64,000 nucleotides of DNA from Herminiimonas arsenitoxidans (GTDB taxonomy: Bacteria; Pseudomonadota; Gammaproteobacteria; Burkholderiales; Burkholderiaceae_D): positions 2,790,001 to 2,854,000 of the forward strand of contig NZ_LT671418.1 in NCBI RefSeq assembly GCF_900130075.1, read 5' to 3'. How positions within the stretch are numbered: the first letter of the stretch is position 1; the number at the start of each line of letters is the position of its first letter. The position numbers and the translations under genes were made by a program. Below, piece after piece: positions 19,495 through 28,983 of this stretch. The notes beneath the pieces are model-generated. The model was not told where the DNA came from. It did no database searches and was given only the letters and a program-made list of their open reading frames with translations.

Positions 19495-21846
19495 TTAGAA
19501 CAATTCGTTCTTTACTTCATCCTTGGTCGGTGCATTCGACGGTGTTGCTGCATCGCCCGCGTCCAGATTACGCACACCTAATCCTGGTGGGCTTTCTGCG
19601 TAATAGTAGTCGCCATTGACGGTGATGATGCCTTCCGGCACGGTGCGCTCAACCATGGGCACATCCTTCAGTGCCTTTTGCATGTAGTTGATCCAGATCG
19701 GTAAGGCCAACCCGCCGCCGGTTTCGCGATTCCCCAGATTTTTCGGCTGATCGAAACCTATCCATGCAATACCGACAATATTGGGTTGATATCCGGCAAA
19801 CCAGGCATCGAAGGAATCATTGGTGGTGCCGGTTTTTCCAGCCAGATCGGTACGCTTCAAAGACATCGCCTTGATCGCGGTGCCAGAAGTAACGACGCCC
19901 TTGAGCATGTTATCCATCAAGAATGCATTGCGTGCATCGATGGCGCGATTGGCTTCATCGCCGGCTTTGTCAGGTTTGACTTCAGACAGCAACTTGCCAT
20001 TGGCATCGCTGATTTTGGAAATCAGATATGGACTGACTTTGTAGCCGCCATTGGCAAAAACCGAGTAGGCAGCGGCCATTTGTAGTGGCGTCACCGAGCC
20101 TGCGCCTAGCGCCAAGGTCAGATACGGCGGATTTTTGTCTGCATCAAAGCCAAAGCGGGTGATGTATTCCTGTCCGTATTTCGCGCCGATTTTATGCAGG
20201 ATGCGGATGGAAATCATGTTCTTCGATTTGGCCAAGCCCTTGCGCATCGTCATCGGACCTTCGTATTTGCCGTCGTAGTTCTTTGGCTCCCACGGTTGTC
20301 CGCCAGTTTGGCCTGCATCGAAGCTGATAGGCGCATCGTTGATGATGGTGGAAGGCGACAAGCCTTTTTCCAGCGACGCGGAATAAATGAATGGCTTGAA
20401 TGACGAGCCGGGCTGACGCCACGCTTGCGTGACGTGATTGAATTTATTGCGATTGAAGTCGAAACCGCCGACCAGGGCACGGATCGCGCCGTCATTGGTA
20501 TTGGCTGCGACGAAGGCGGATTGCACTTCCGGCATCTGGATGATGCTCCAGGTTTTTCCTTCTTGCATGACGCGGATGACTGCACCGCGCTTGACGCGCT
20601 TGTTCGGTGGCGATTTTTCACTTAACAGATTGGCGGCAAAGGTCAGGCCAGAACCTTCAATTTGAATTTCTTCACCGGAGACCAATACTGCACGGACCAG
20701 CTTAGGCGTGGCCTCCAGTACCACGGCTGCGACTAGATCGTCGCTGTCTGGGTGATTTGCCAGCTCGACTTCAATGGCGGCTTCAGCTTCTTCCTTATTA
20801 GTCGGAATCTCGATATAGCTTTCCGGACCGCGATAGCCGTGGCGTTTTTCATAGTCCATCACGCCGCGGCGTACTGCGAGGTAGGCCGCGTCTTGGTCGG
20901 CCTTGGTAATCGTCGTGAAGACATTCAAGCCGCGGGTATAAGTTTCTTCCTTGAATTGTTCGTAGACCAGTTGACGCGTCATCTCCGCGACATATTCAGC
21001 ATGTACGCCGAATTCGCTGCTATTTGTCTTGATCTTGAGCTCTTCGTCTTTGGCTTGGTTGTATTCTGCTTCGCTGATATAGCCCAGTTGATACATCCGT
21101 TGCAGGATGTATTGCTGACGCGACTTGGCGCGTTTTGGGTTGACGACCGGGTTGTAGGCGGATGGTGCTTTCGGCAAGCCCGCCAGCATCGCTGCTTCGG
21201 CTATCGTGATGTCTTGCAGTTTCTTACCGTAATAGATCTGTGCGGCGGACGAGAAGCCGTAAGCGCGCTGTCCCAGATAAATCTGATTCATATAGACCTC
21301 AAGAATTTGATCTTTCGACAGGTTCTTCTCGATTTTCCACGCCAGCAACACTTCGTAAATCTTGCGTTTGAGCGTTTGTTCGCTCGACAGGAAGAAGTTT
21401 CGTGCGACTTGCTGAGTAATCGTGGAGGCGCCTTGGCGCGTGCCGCCGCTCAGATTGTGCACTGCTGCGCGCACGATCCCGACGTAATCCACGCCGCCAT
21501 GTTCAAAGAAACGGTCATCTTCGATCGCCAGTACGGCTTTCTTCATAATGTCCGGAATTTCTTTGATATGAACCAAATTTCGTCGTTCTTCGCCGAATTC
21601 ACCTATTAATACGTTATCTGCGGAGAAAATGCGCAGTGGAATTTTCGGCCGGTAATCGGTGAGTGAATCCAGTGCCGGCAAATTGGGATACGCCATCGCC
21701 AACGCAAAAAACAGTATCAGTGCGCCTATGACGCCCAAACCTGCGATCAAGCCGATAACTCCTAGGCTGATTCGTAATGCCAGATTGGGTGCGCGTTTAG
21801 GTGATTTTGGTTCGGTACTGCCGGACGGTGATTGTTTGGAAGCCAT
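19495..21846 (-). CDS. mrcA: Penicillin-binding protein 1A (bifunctional transglycosylase/transpeptidase)
   Basis: PBP1A polymerises glycan strands and cross-links peptidoglycan at the inner membrane. The product is 783 residues. A cytoplasmic tail and one membrane segment (about 25-50) lead into the GT51 glycosyltransferase domain (EDDRFFEHGGVD, QGASTITQQVARNFFL). The transpeptidase domain carries the SxxK motif in GSSFKPF, SKN in LAKSKNM, and KTGTT. It is divergent from pilMNOPQ; mrcA beside pilMNOPQ is the usual order in beta- and gammaproteobacteria. Confidence 0.97.
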   Translation of the reverse strand: MASKQSPSGSTEPKSPKRAPNLALRISLGVIGLIAGLGVIGALILFFALAMAYPNLPALDSLTDYRPKIPLRIFSADNVLIGEFGEERRNLVHIKEIPDIMKKAVLAIEDDRFFEHGGVDYVGIVRAAVHNLSGGTRQGASTITQQVARNFFLSSEQTLKRKIYEVLLAWKIEKNLSKDQILEVYMNQIYLGQRAYGFSSAAQIYYGKKLQDITIAEAAMLAGLPKAPSAYNPVVNPKRAKSRQQYILQRMYQLGYISEAEYNQAKDEELKIKTNSSEFGVHAEYVAEMTRQLVYEQFKEETYTRGLNVFTTITKADQDAAYLAVRRGVMDYEKRHGYRGPESYIEIPTNKEEAEAAIEVELANHPDSDDLVAAVVLEATPKLVRAVLVSGEEIQIEGSGLTFAANLLSEKSPPNKRVKRGAVIRVMQEGKTWSIIQMPEVQSAFVAANTNDGAIRALVGGFDFNRNKFNHVTQAWRQPGSSFKPFIYSASLEKGLSPSTIINDAPISFDAGQTGGQPWEPKNYDGKYEGPMTMRKGLAKSKNMISIRILHKIGAKYGQEYITRFGFDADKNPPYLTLALGAGSVTPLQMAAAYSVFANGGYKVSPYLISKISDANGKLLSEVKPDKAGDEANRAIDARNAFLMDNMLKGVVTSGTAIKAMSLKRTDLAGKTGTTNDSFDAWFAGYQPNIVGIAWIGFDQPKNLGNRETGGGLALPIWINYMQKALKDVPMVERTVPEGIITVNGDYYYAESPPGLGVRNLDAGDAATPSNAPTKDEVKNELF

Positions 21847-22199
21847 GCAGAGAGGAAAAGTGAGAGATCGATATTCGGGCCATTATAGCTGGCTGCTGTG
21901 AAGGGGCGAGATTGTGACTTAATTGTGACCAACAAACAGTAACAAATAGGGCTAATTACAACATCCCATTTGCTACGTGGACTTTTGGCAACGGAATTGC
22001 AAATTACTTTGTGGAAATTGCTTTACACTTTTGGAGGCTTGTTGCTACGATTTAATGTAACGTTTTATCAATGTGCTCTAAATATACGTTTTTAAACGAA
22101 TTTTATCGAAAAAACATCGCTTTTCTATTAGTTCGAGTTTGGACAAGCTAAACGGCGTCGCGTTCACATACTAAATAACGTTTCTAGGGAGAACTGCCC
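21847..22199. other. Divergent intergenic region mrcA/pilM (353 bp, no gene)
   Basis: This AT-rich gap holds no credible reading frame. On the minus strand TATAAT (plus positions 21882-21887) is a good -10 for mrcA, with no clear -35. On the plus side a candidate pilM promoter is at 22022-22051. The last 130 bases before pilM form a long AT-rich leader containing a short inverted repeat, CGTTT/AAACG (22087-22098). Confidence 0.6.
22022..22051 (+). promoter_or_regulatory. Candidate sigma-70 promoter for pilMNOPQ
   Basis: TTTACA (22022-22027) and TACGAT (22046-22051) are spaced 18 bases apart. This would leave a leader of about 140 bases before pilM, longer than usual. Confidence 0.35.
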
Positions 22200-23279
22200 T
22201 TGGCTTTAGATTTTGGCTCCTTGTTTGGCAAAAAGAATCCGCCGCTGATTGGTTTAGACATTAGTAGTTCCGGGGTGAAACTCGTTGAATTGTCTGAAGT
22301 AGGAAAAAGCGAATTACGTCTTGAGTGTTTTGCCTCGGAACCGCTGCCGCGTGGCGCAGTGGTGGATGGCAACATCGAAAATATCGATCTGGTATCGGAT
22401 GCTATCCAACGCGTCTGGAAAAAAAGCGGGACGCGCGCCAAGTTTGTGGCGATGGGCATGCCGCCTGCATCAGTTATTACTAAAAAGATCATACTTCCCA
22501 GCGGTTTGTCCGAAGAAGGGCTGGAATTGCAGGTGGAAACCGAGGCCAGCCAATACATTCCCTTTGCGTTGGATGAAGTACGGCTTGATTTTGATGTGAT
22601 CGGTTTGGTTGAAAATTCGCCAGATGACGTTGAAGTCATGCTGGCCGCAACCCGCAAAGAAAAAGTAGAGGATCGTGTAGCTGTCGCTGAAGCGGCCGGT
22701 TTGACGCCGACTATCATGGATATTGAGTCCTACGCGGCACGTGCGGCTATTGATCGCATTACTCAGCAATTGCCGAATGCCGGACAAGGCCAGATCATGG
22801 GTTTGTTCCAGATAGGCTCGCAAGTCACGCATGTCTCGATGTTGCTAGATGGCCAATTGATTTATGAGCGCGAACAGCCGTTCGGTGGTCATCAGTTGAC
22901 GCAAGAGATTACTCGCACCTACGGCTTGTCGTACGAAGAAGCAGAAATCAAAAAGAAAAACAACGATTTGCCAGATGGCTATCAGACAGAAATACTGGAA
23001 CCGTTTCTGGAAAGTGCTGCGCTTGAGGTAACGCGCGCGATTCAATTCTTCTTTACCTCGACGCCTTATACACGTGTCGACCAATTATTCCTGGCTGGCG
23101 GCTGCGCCATCATTCCAGGCATGGTGGACATGGTTGCCAACCGTACCAAATTATCGACCTCTGTCGTCAGCCCTTTCAAAGGGATGCAGCTTAGCCCGAA
23201 CGTACGAGAAAAACAGTTACGCATAGAAGCACCAGCTTATTTGGTCGCATGCGGATTGGCGATGCGGAGGTTTGACTGA
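22200..23279 (+). CDS. pilM: Type IV pilus assembly protein PilM
   Basis: PilM is an actin-like cytoplasmic protein that binds the N-terminus of PilN and links the pilus alignment complex to the motor. The product is 359 residues. The start is TTG at 22200, giving MALDFGSLFGKKNPPLIGLDISSSGVKLVEL, with a GGGAGAA ribosome binding site. The nucleotide-fold blocks include GLDISSSGVKLVEL and FLAGGCAIIPGM. It overlaps pilN by one base, and the five pil genes form one tight operon. Confidence 0.96.
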   Translation: MALDFGSLFGKKNPPLIGLDISSSGVKLVELSEVGKSELRLECFASEPLPRGAVVDGNIENIDLVSDAIQRVWKKSGTRAKFVAMGMPPASVITKKIILPSGLSEEGLELQVETEASQYIPFALDEVRLDFDVIGLVENSPDDVEVMLAATRKEKVEDRVAVAEAAGLTPTIMDIESYAARAAIDRITQQLPNAGQGQIMGLFQIGSQVTHVSMLLDGQLIYEREQPFGGHQLTQEITRTYGLSYEEAEIKKKNNDLPDGYQTEILEPFLESAALEVTRAIQFFFTSTPYTRVDQLFLAGGCAIIPGMVDMVANRTKLSTSVVSPFKGMQLSPNVREKQLRIEAPAYLVACGLAMRRFD

Positions 23280-23902
23280 TGATCCGTATCAATTTACTTC
23301 CGCATCGGGAAGAAAAGCGTAAGCAACGTAAAAAGGATTTTGTCGCTCTGATGTTATTGAGCGGGATCTTCGGCGCCTTGATCGTAATCGCGGTAGGTGC
23401 GTTCTTTGCTAGTCAGCTGTCCGATCAACAAGAGCGCAATAATTTCATTAAAACCGAGAATACGCGACTTGATGGCGAAATCAAGGAAGTGGCGAATCTG
23501 AAGCAGGAAATCGAAGCCTTGAAAGCGCGTCAGCAAGCAGTAGAAGATTTGCAAAGCGATCGCAATCAACCGGTTTATCTGATGGATGAACTGGCGCAGC
23601 AAGTTCCAGAAGGCGTGTATCTCAAATCCTTTAAGCAGGATGGACAACGTGTTCTGTTGAATGGCTACGCGCAATCGAATGAACGTGTTTCTGAATTGCT
23701 ACGCAATCTTGGCAATCATTCGCCTTGGTTAGAGCGTCCGGATTTGATCGAGATTCGCTCAACAGGTATCGGTCAGGGCAAGGATGCAAAGAAAGTATTT
23801 GAATTCACCATCAATGCCGGCATCAAGCGTCCGCGGGATCAAGATCCTGCGGCGGTAGATGCAAAGGGAGTTGCGTCAGTCGCGACTCCACCGAAACCTT
23901 GA
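23279..23902 (+). CDS. pilN: Type IV pilus assembly protein PilN
   Basis: PilN is a bitopic inner-membrane protein that binds PilM through its N-terminus and forms heterodimers with PilO. The product is 207 residues. The conserved PilM-binding N-terminus is MIRINLLPHREEKRKQRKKD, followed by a membrane segment at about residues 20-45, a coiled coil and a periplasmic ferredoxin-like domain. Its start overlaps the pilM stop (TGATG). The gap to pilO is 15 bases. Confidence 0.95.
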   Translation: MIRINLLPHREEKRKQRKKDFVALMLLSGIFGALIVIAVGAFFASQLSDQQERNNFIKTENTRLDGEIKEVANLKQEIEALKARQQAVEDLQSDRNQPVYLMDELAQQVPEGVYLKSFKQDGQRVLLNGYAQSNERVSELLRNLGNHSPWLERPDLIEIRSTGIGQGKDAKKVFEFTINAGIKRPRDQDPAAVDAKGVASVATPPKP

Positions 23903-23917
23903 TATGAGACAGGCATC

Positions 23918-24574
23918 ATGGCAGATCTGAAAAATATCGGTGAATCGATCAGCGCGCAGTTCCGCGATCTGAATGGCTTGCATCCTGGTCAATGGCCGGT
24001 TGTTCCGCGTATGTTGTGCGCGCTTGGCGTGCTGGTGGCGGTACTTGGTGTTGGTTGGTACTTGTACTGGAGCGAGCAGTTGGATGAGCTTGATCGTACG
24101 GCTGCAGAAGAGTTGACGCTGAAAGATGCGTACAAATCCAAAGTACAGCAGGCGATTAATCTGGTCGGTTTGCGCAAGCAAAAAGAACAAGTCAATGAAT
24201 ACGTCTCCACGCTGGAAAAACAATTGCCAAGCAAGGCGGAGATGGATGCACTTCTGTCAGACATCAATCAGGCTGGCTTGGGACGTGGCTTGCAATTCGA
24301 ACTGTTCAAGCCGGGCCAGGTCGTCGTGCGAGATTACTACGCGGAATTGCCAATCGCAATCAAGGTAACGGGGAGTTACCACGACGTCGGTGCGTTTTCC
24401 AGCGATATTGCGAACCTCCCGCGTATCGTCACCTTGAATAATATGAATCTGGTTGTCGCCAAGGGCAATACCTTGACCTTGGATGCGGTTGCCAAGACGT
24501 TCCGTTATCTGGATGACGAAGAAGTTGCCGCACAACGCAAGGCCGCTGCCGGCAAGAAAAAAGGTGGCAAATGA
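23918..24574 (+). CDS. pilO: Type IV pilus assembly protein PilO
   Basis: PilO pairs with PilN in the periplasmic alignment complex and contacts PilP. The product is 218 residues with one membrane segment near residues 30-50, a coiled-coil stretch, then a ferredoxin-like fold (YHDVGAFSSDIANLPRIVTLNNMNL). The C-terminus is lysine-rich (AAAGKKKGGK). Its stop overlaps the pilP start. Confidence 0.95.
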   Translation: MADLKNIGESISAQFRDLNGLHPGQWPVVPRMLCALGVLVAVLGVGWYLYWSEQLDELDRTAAEELTLKDAYKSKVQQAINLVGLRKQKEQVNEYVSTLEKQLPSKAEMDALLSDINQAGLGRGLQFELFKPGQVVVRDYYAELPIAIKVTGSYHDVGAFSSDIANLPRIVTLNNMNLVVAKGNTLTLDAVAKTFRYLDDEEVAAQRKAAAGKKKGGK

Positions 24575-25113
24575 TGACGCTCATTCAATTCATGAAGCGC
24601 GTTACTCCGGTCATGCTGGCATTCGGTTTGTTTGGTTGCGGTAATAGCGGGACCGATGATGTCAGTCAGTGGATGAAGGAAGTCCGACAGCAAACGCGTG
24701 TGTCCATCAAGCCTTTGTCTGAGCCGAAAAAATTCACGCCGTTTACTTATGACGCCAAGGATAGAGAAGATCCTTACAGCCCAAACAAACTGGCAGTGGC
24801 ATTGGCCAAGGCGCGTAAAGATGGCGGTTCGATCAGGCCCAATCTGGATAGGCGTCGCGAAGCATTGGAAAGTTATCCGCTGGATACCTTGGTGATGGTT
24901 GGAACCTTGACCAAGCCGGGTTTGACCTATGCCTTGTTGCAGGTAGACAAATCAATATATCAAGTCAAGGTAGGAAACTACATCGGCCAGAATCTCGGCA
25001 TGGTGACCAGAATTACCGATACAGAAGTAGCGTTGAAAGAAGTCGTTCAAGATGCGGCCGGCGATTGGGTCGAACGTGAAGCCAAGCTGGAGTTGCAGGA
25101 GTCGCAAAAATGA
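24571..25113 (+). CDS. pilP: Type IV pilus assembly lipoprotein PilP
   Basis: PilP is a lipoprotein that joins PilN/PilO to the secretin PilQ. The product is 180 residues. The signal ends in a lipobox, LFGC, at about residue 24. The C-terminal beta-domain carries LDTLVMVGTLTKPGLTYALLQVDKSIYQVKVGNYIGQN, typical of PilP. Two consecutive ATG codons open the frame. It overlaps both its neighbours by four bases, which fits translational coupling. Confidence 0.95.
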   Translation: MMTLIQFMKRVTPVMLAFGLFGCGNSGTDDVSQWMKEVRQQTRVSIKPLSEPKKFTPFTYDAKDREDPYSPNKLAVALAKARKDGGSIRPNLDRRREALESYPLDTLVMVGTLTKPGLTYALLQVDKSIYQVKVGNYIGQNLGMVTRITDTEVALKEVVQDAAGDWVEREAKLELQESQK

Positions 25114-27209
25114 TCGCGTTACAAAAAAAATTCAAAAGCTCTCAAGGGATGGTGCAAAAAATGTGGCGACTATTTGCGTTTGTCGGTCTCTTATCGATCG
25201 GTGGTGTAGCGGCAGCACAGGAAAACGCAATTCAATCCATTACGGCCAATCAGCAAGGCTCAAATGTCGTGGTGAAGGTGGCATTAAAAAATCCGTTGGC
25301 TAAACCGCCAGTCGGATTTTCCATCAGCAGCCCGGCACGCATTGCGCTTGATTTTGCGAATACAGCGAATGCCACTGGCAAAGGCTTGCAGGATATTGGC
25401 TTGGGCGATGTTCGGAACGCGAATATTGTGCAGGTAGGTGATCGTTCGCGTTTGGTATTCAATTTGACGCGTTCATTGAATTACGCCACGACGATAGATG
25501 GCAATACTGTGATCGTTACCATCGATGGCACTGGTGCTGTCGCGACACCGGTTAATGCGGCTGGTCTGCCTGTTCCGGGTGCGCAGGTAAGTAGCGGGCG
25601 ACAAGCGTTGCGTGATATCGATTTCCGCCGTGGTAATAATGGGGAAGGTCGTATCGTTGTCGATTTGCCGAACAACCAAGTTGCAGTGGATGTACGTCAG
25701 CAAGGTAAAAAGATTGAAGTCGATTTCATGAAAACGACTGTGCCGGACGTCTTGCGTCGTCGTCTGGATGTTGCTGATTTCGGTACGCCGGTCAATATCG
25801 TTACGACCCAGCAGCAAGGCGACAATGTGCGCATGACCATTGAGCCTAAGGGTTTGTGGGAGCACAGTGCCTATCAAAGCGATACGCAATTGGTAATCGA
25901 GGTCAAGCCGCTAAAAGAAGAGCCAAACAAGCTTGGGCAAGGTGTGCGTGATTATCGCGGCGAGAAATTGTCCTTGAACTTCCAAAACGTTGAAGTGCGT
26001 GCAGTATTGCAAGTGATTGCTGATTTCACAGGTTTGAACATCATCACCAGCGATACGGTGAGCGGTAATTTGACCCTGCGCCTGAAGGATGTGCCTTGGG
26101 ATCAAGCTCTCGATATCGTGATGCAGGCTAAAGGTCTCGATATGCGGAAGAATGGTTCGGTACTGTGGATTGCGCCACGTGACGAATTGCTGACGAAGGA
26201 AAAACTAGAGCTGGAACAACGTGCACAAATCGCCGAGCTGGAGCCGATCAAAACGGAAATATTCCAGTTGAATTATCAAAAAGCGGAAGCGTTTAAACAG
26301 ATTTTCGGTATTGATGGTGGTAGCCGTAGCATCCTGAGCAAGCGCGGCAGTGCTGTAGTTGATCCGCGTACCAATCAATTGTTCGTTACTGATATCGCAT
26401 CCAAGCTGGAAGAGATTCGTGCATTGGTGAAAAAAACCGATATTGCTAGTCGTCAGGTCATGATAGAGGCGCGTATCGTTGAGGCGGATGATAAGTTTAG
26501 TAGCAGCTTGGGTGCCAAATTGTCGTTTGGTGTACAAAATCAAGGAAACTTCGAGCTGGGTGGTAAACAAACGAGCGCCACTACCGCGGCGGGTGCGCCG
26601 ACCTTGGGCAGTAGCGCAGTCAATTTGCCTGCTAGCACAATCAACAGTAATACTCCGGGCTCAGTTGCCTTGACCCTGTTTAACGCTGCAGCAACTCGCT
26701 TTATTGGCCTCGAACTGTCGGCACTAGAGGCTGACGGTAAAGGTAAAGTCATTTCCAGTCCACGTGTCATTACCGCTGATCAGTTGAAAGCCCTGATCGA
26801 ACAAGGTACAGAGTTGCCATACCAGCAAGCGACTAGCAGCGGTGCAACCAGTGTGTCTTTCCGTAAAGCCAATTTGAAGCTGGAAGTCACACCGCAAATC
26901 ACACCGGATGGCAACGTGATCCTGGACGTTGATGTGACGAAAGATACTGTAGGCGTAGAAACCCGTTCCGGTTTTGCGATTGATACCAAGCATGTGAAGA
27001 CGCAGGTGCTGATTGATAACGGTGGTACGGTCGTGATTGGCGGCATTTTCCAGCAAACCGAACGCGATTCGGTATCTAAAGTGCCGTTCTTTGGCGATAT
27101 TCCAGTTCTTGGTAATTTGTTCAAAACTACCGGTCGTACCAACGACAAAACAGAATTACTTATTTTCCTGACACCTAAAATTCTCAACGACAAGGTTTCA
27201 ATCAGGTAG
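25110..27209 (+). CDS. pilQ: Type IV pilus secretin PilQ
   Basis: PilQ forms the outer-membrane channel for the pilus. The product is 699 residues. An N-terminal signal (hydrophobic stretch LFAFVGLLSIGGVAAAQ) is preceded by an unusually long n-region of about 18 residues. Two AMIN domains follow, then the secretin N-domains (LNFQNVEVRAVLQVIADFTGLNII) and the C-terminal secretin domain (VPFFGDIPVLGNLFK, ELLIFLTPKIL). ATG 25110 overlaps the pilP stop; an internal ATG at 25149 would give a more ordinary signal peptide. Confidence 0.97.
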   Translation: MIALQKKFKSSQGMVQKMWRLFAFVGLLSIGGVAAAQENAIQSITANQQGSNVVVKVALKNPLAKPPVGFSISSPARIALDFANTANATGKGLQDIGLGDVRNANIVQVGDRSRLVFNLTRSLNYATTIDGNTVIVTIDGTGAVATPVNAAGLPVPGAQVSSGRQALRDIDFRRGNNGEGRIVVDLPNNQVAVDVRQQGKKIEVDFMKTTVPDVLRRRLDVADFGTPVNIVTTQQQGDNVRMTIEPKGLWEHSAYQSDTQLVIEVKPLKEEPNKLGQGVRDYRGEKLSLNFQNVEVRAVLQVIADFTGLNIITSDTVSGNLTLRLKDVPWDQALDIVMQAKGLDMRKNGSVLWIAPRDELLTKEKLELEQRAQIAELEPIKTEIFQLNYQKAEAFKQIFGIDGGSRSILSKRGSAVVDPRTNQLFVTDIASKLEEIRALVKKTDIASRQVMIEARIVEADDKFSSSLGAKLSFGVQNQGNFELGGKQTSATTAAGAPTLGSSAVNLPASTINSNTPGSVALTLFNAAATRFIGLELSALEADGKGKVISSPRVITADQLKALIEQGTELPYQQATSSGATSVSFRKANLKLEVTPQITPDGNVILDVDVTKDTVGVETRSGFAIDTKHVKTQVLIDNGGTVVIGGIFQQTERDSVSKVPFFGDIPVLGNLFKTTGRTNDKTELLIFLTPKILNDKVSIR

Positions 27210-27267
27210 GATGCCGGTTATAGGCAGAGCCATGTTGGCTGCTGCGCCTGATTAGAGAGAGTTTGTA

Positions 27268-28944
27268 GTGGGTGGAAATATTTTTCTGGTCGGCTTGATG
27301 GGTGCCGGCAAAACGACAGTCGGTCGTGCGCTGGCAAAAAGGCTAAACAAACGGTTTATCGATTCCGACCATGAAATCGAAGAGCGGACCGGTGCGTCCA
27401 TTCCCTTGATTTTTGAAATCGAAGGCGAAGCAAGCTTTCGTCAGCGGGAAGCGGAAGTTATCCGCGACTTGACCGCGCAACACGATATTGTCTTGGCAAC
27501 GGGAGGTGGCGCAGTATTGAATCCTGAAAGCCGGGCCTTTCTTAAAGAGCGCGGCACGGTGATTTATCTGCGCGCCAGCGTCAATAGCATTTTGCAGCGC
27601 ACCAGCCACGACAAAAATCGCCCATTGCTACAAACAGCTGATCCGCGCAAAACCATAGAAGAATTATCCCGGACGCGCGAACCTTTCTATAATGAAATTG
27701 CGCACATCGTCATCGATACCGGACGACCTAACGTACAATTCCTGATGCAGTCCATTTTGTCTCAGCTTGGGCCCGAGCATGTGCCGACGGAGGCGCATGC
27801 ATCGTTGCAACAGGATCATCAATCTTTATCAAAGTATTCCATGACGTCTCAGCTCTCTTCTACTGCCGATACCTTGCACGTTGATCTCGGTACGCGCAGC
27901 TACCCAATCACGATTGGGCAATCCTTGCTTGGTGATCCGGCTGTACTTGCCGCGCACATTGTCAGTTCGCGTGTTGCCATCGTGACTAATACCGTGGTTG
28001 CTCCCTTGTATCTTGAGCAAGTGAGTAAAACGCTGACTGCTGCCGGTAAGCAGGTAACGCAGATCGTGTTACCTGACGGCGAAGAAGAAAAAAACTGGGC
28101 GAATCTGATGAAGGTGTTCGACGTTTTACTGGCTGAAAAATGCGATCGCAAAACGACCTTGGTCGCATTAGGTGGCGGCGTGATTGGCGACATGACAGGT
28201 TTCGCTGCGGCAGCTTATATGCGCGGCGTGCCATTCATCCAGGTGCCGACGACATTGTTATCGCAAGTTGACTCTTCCGTCGGCGGCAAGACCGGGATTA
28301 ATCATCCGCTCGGTAAAAACATGATCGGTGCATTTTATCAACCGCAAGCCGTGATTGCCGATACCTCAACACTGAATACATTGCCAGCCCGCGAACTGTC
28401 TGCCGGTTTGTCGGAAGTGATCAAGCATGGCGCCATCATTGATGCGCCATTCTTCGATTGGATAGAAGCCAATATGAGCAAGCTGGTGGCAAAAGATGCT
28501 GATGCCTTAGCTTACGCGATTAAACGCTCATGCGAAATCAAGGCAGATGTAGTGCGTCAAGATGAGCGCGAAGGTGGCTTGCGTGCGATTCTAAACTTCG
28601 GTCACACCTTTGGTCATGCGATTGAAGCAGGCATGGGCTATGGCGTTTGGTTGCATGGTGAGGCCGTCGGTTGCGGCATAGTGATGGCGGCAGATTTGTC
28701 GCATCGTTTGGGCTTCATCGATGCCGTGTCAAAAGAGCGCATTACAGCAGTTGTCAAAGCTGCGGGTTTGCCGACAGTCGCACCTGATCTTGGCACTGAG
28801 CGTTGGTTGGAACTGATGGAAGTCGATAAGAAGAATGAAGGCGGCCAAATCAAATTCATTTTGCTTAAACCATTGGGTACATCAGTCATCATGACAGTGC
28901 CGCAAGAAGTGTTGTTGCAAACATTGAACGCATGCATTTCCTGA
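27268..28944 (+). CDS. aroKB: Fused shikimate kinase / 3-dehydroquinate synthase (AroK-AroB)
   Basis: The single open frame of 558 residues encodes two shikimate-pathway enzymes. Residues 1-175 are shikimate kinase, with P-loop GLMGAGKT (9-16), the DSDHEIE and RQREAEV blocks, and GGGAV. Residues 200-558 are 3-dehydroquinate synthase ([43 protein letters not shown] with metal histidines). The linker at about 176-195 is Ser/Gln-rich. The start is GTG 27268 with AGAGAG upstream. Met192 (27841) could be an old AroB start, but it has no clear ribosome binding site. In most relatives the two genes are separate and adjacent; a fused AroKB is known in Thermotoga. A sequencing error at the junction cannot be excluded. 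Confidence 0.9.
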   Translation: MGGNIFLVGLMGAGKTTVGRALAKRLNKRFIDSDHEIEERTGASIPLIFEIEGEASFRQREAEVIRDLTAQHDIVLATGGGAVLNPESRAFLKERGTVIYLRASVNSILQRTSHDKNRPLLQTADPRKTIEELSRTREPFYNEIAHIVIDTGRPNVQFLMQSILSQLGPEHVPTEAHASLQQDHQSLSKYSMTSQLSSTADTLHVDLGTRSYPITIGQSLLGDPAVLAAHIVSSRVAIVTNTVVAPLYLEQVSKTLTAAGKQVTQIVLPDGEEEKNWANLMKVFDVLLAEKCDRKTTLVALGGGVIGDMTGFAAAAYMRGVPFIQVPTTLLSQVDSSVGGKTGINHPLGKNMIGAFYQPQAVIADTSTLNTLPARELSAGLSEVIKHGAIIDAPFFDWIEANMSKLVAKDADALAYAIKRSCEIKADVVRQDEREGGLRAILNFGHTFGHAIEAGMGYGVWLHGEAVGCGIVMAADLSHRLGFIDAVSKERITAVVKAAGLPTVAPDLGTERWLELMEVDKKNEGGQIKFILLKPLGTSVIMTVPQEVLLQTLNACIS

Positions 28945-28983
28945 GCAGTCATTCGCTCATCGCATGTCCAAGCATAGGCTGAC

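Noticed and set aside
20752..21609. 285-codon open frame on the plus strand
   Set aside because: It lies fully antisense to mrcA, whose product is clearly conserved. The translation has no family features.
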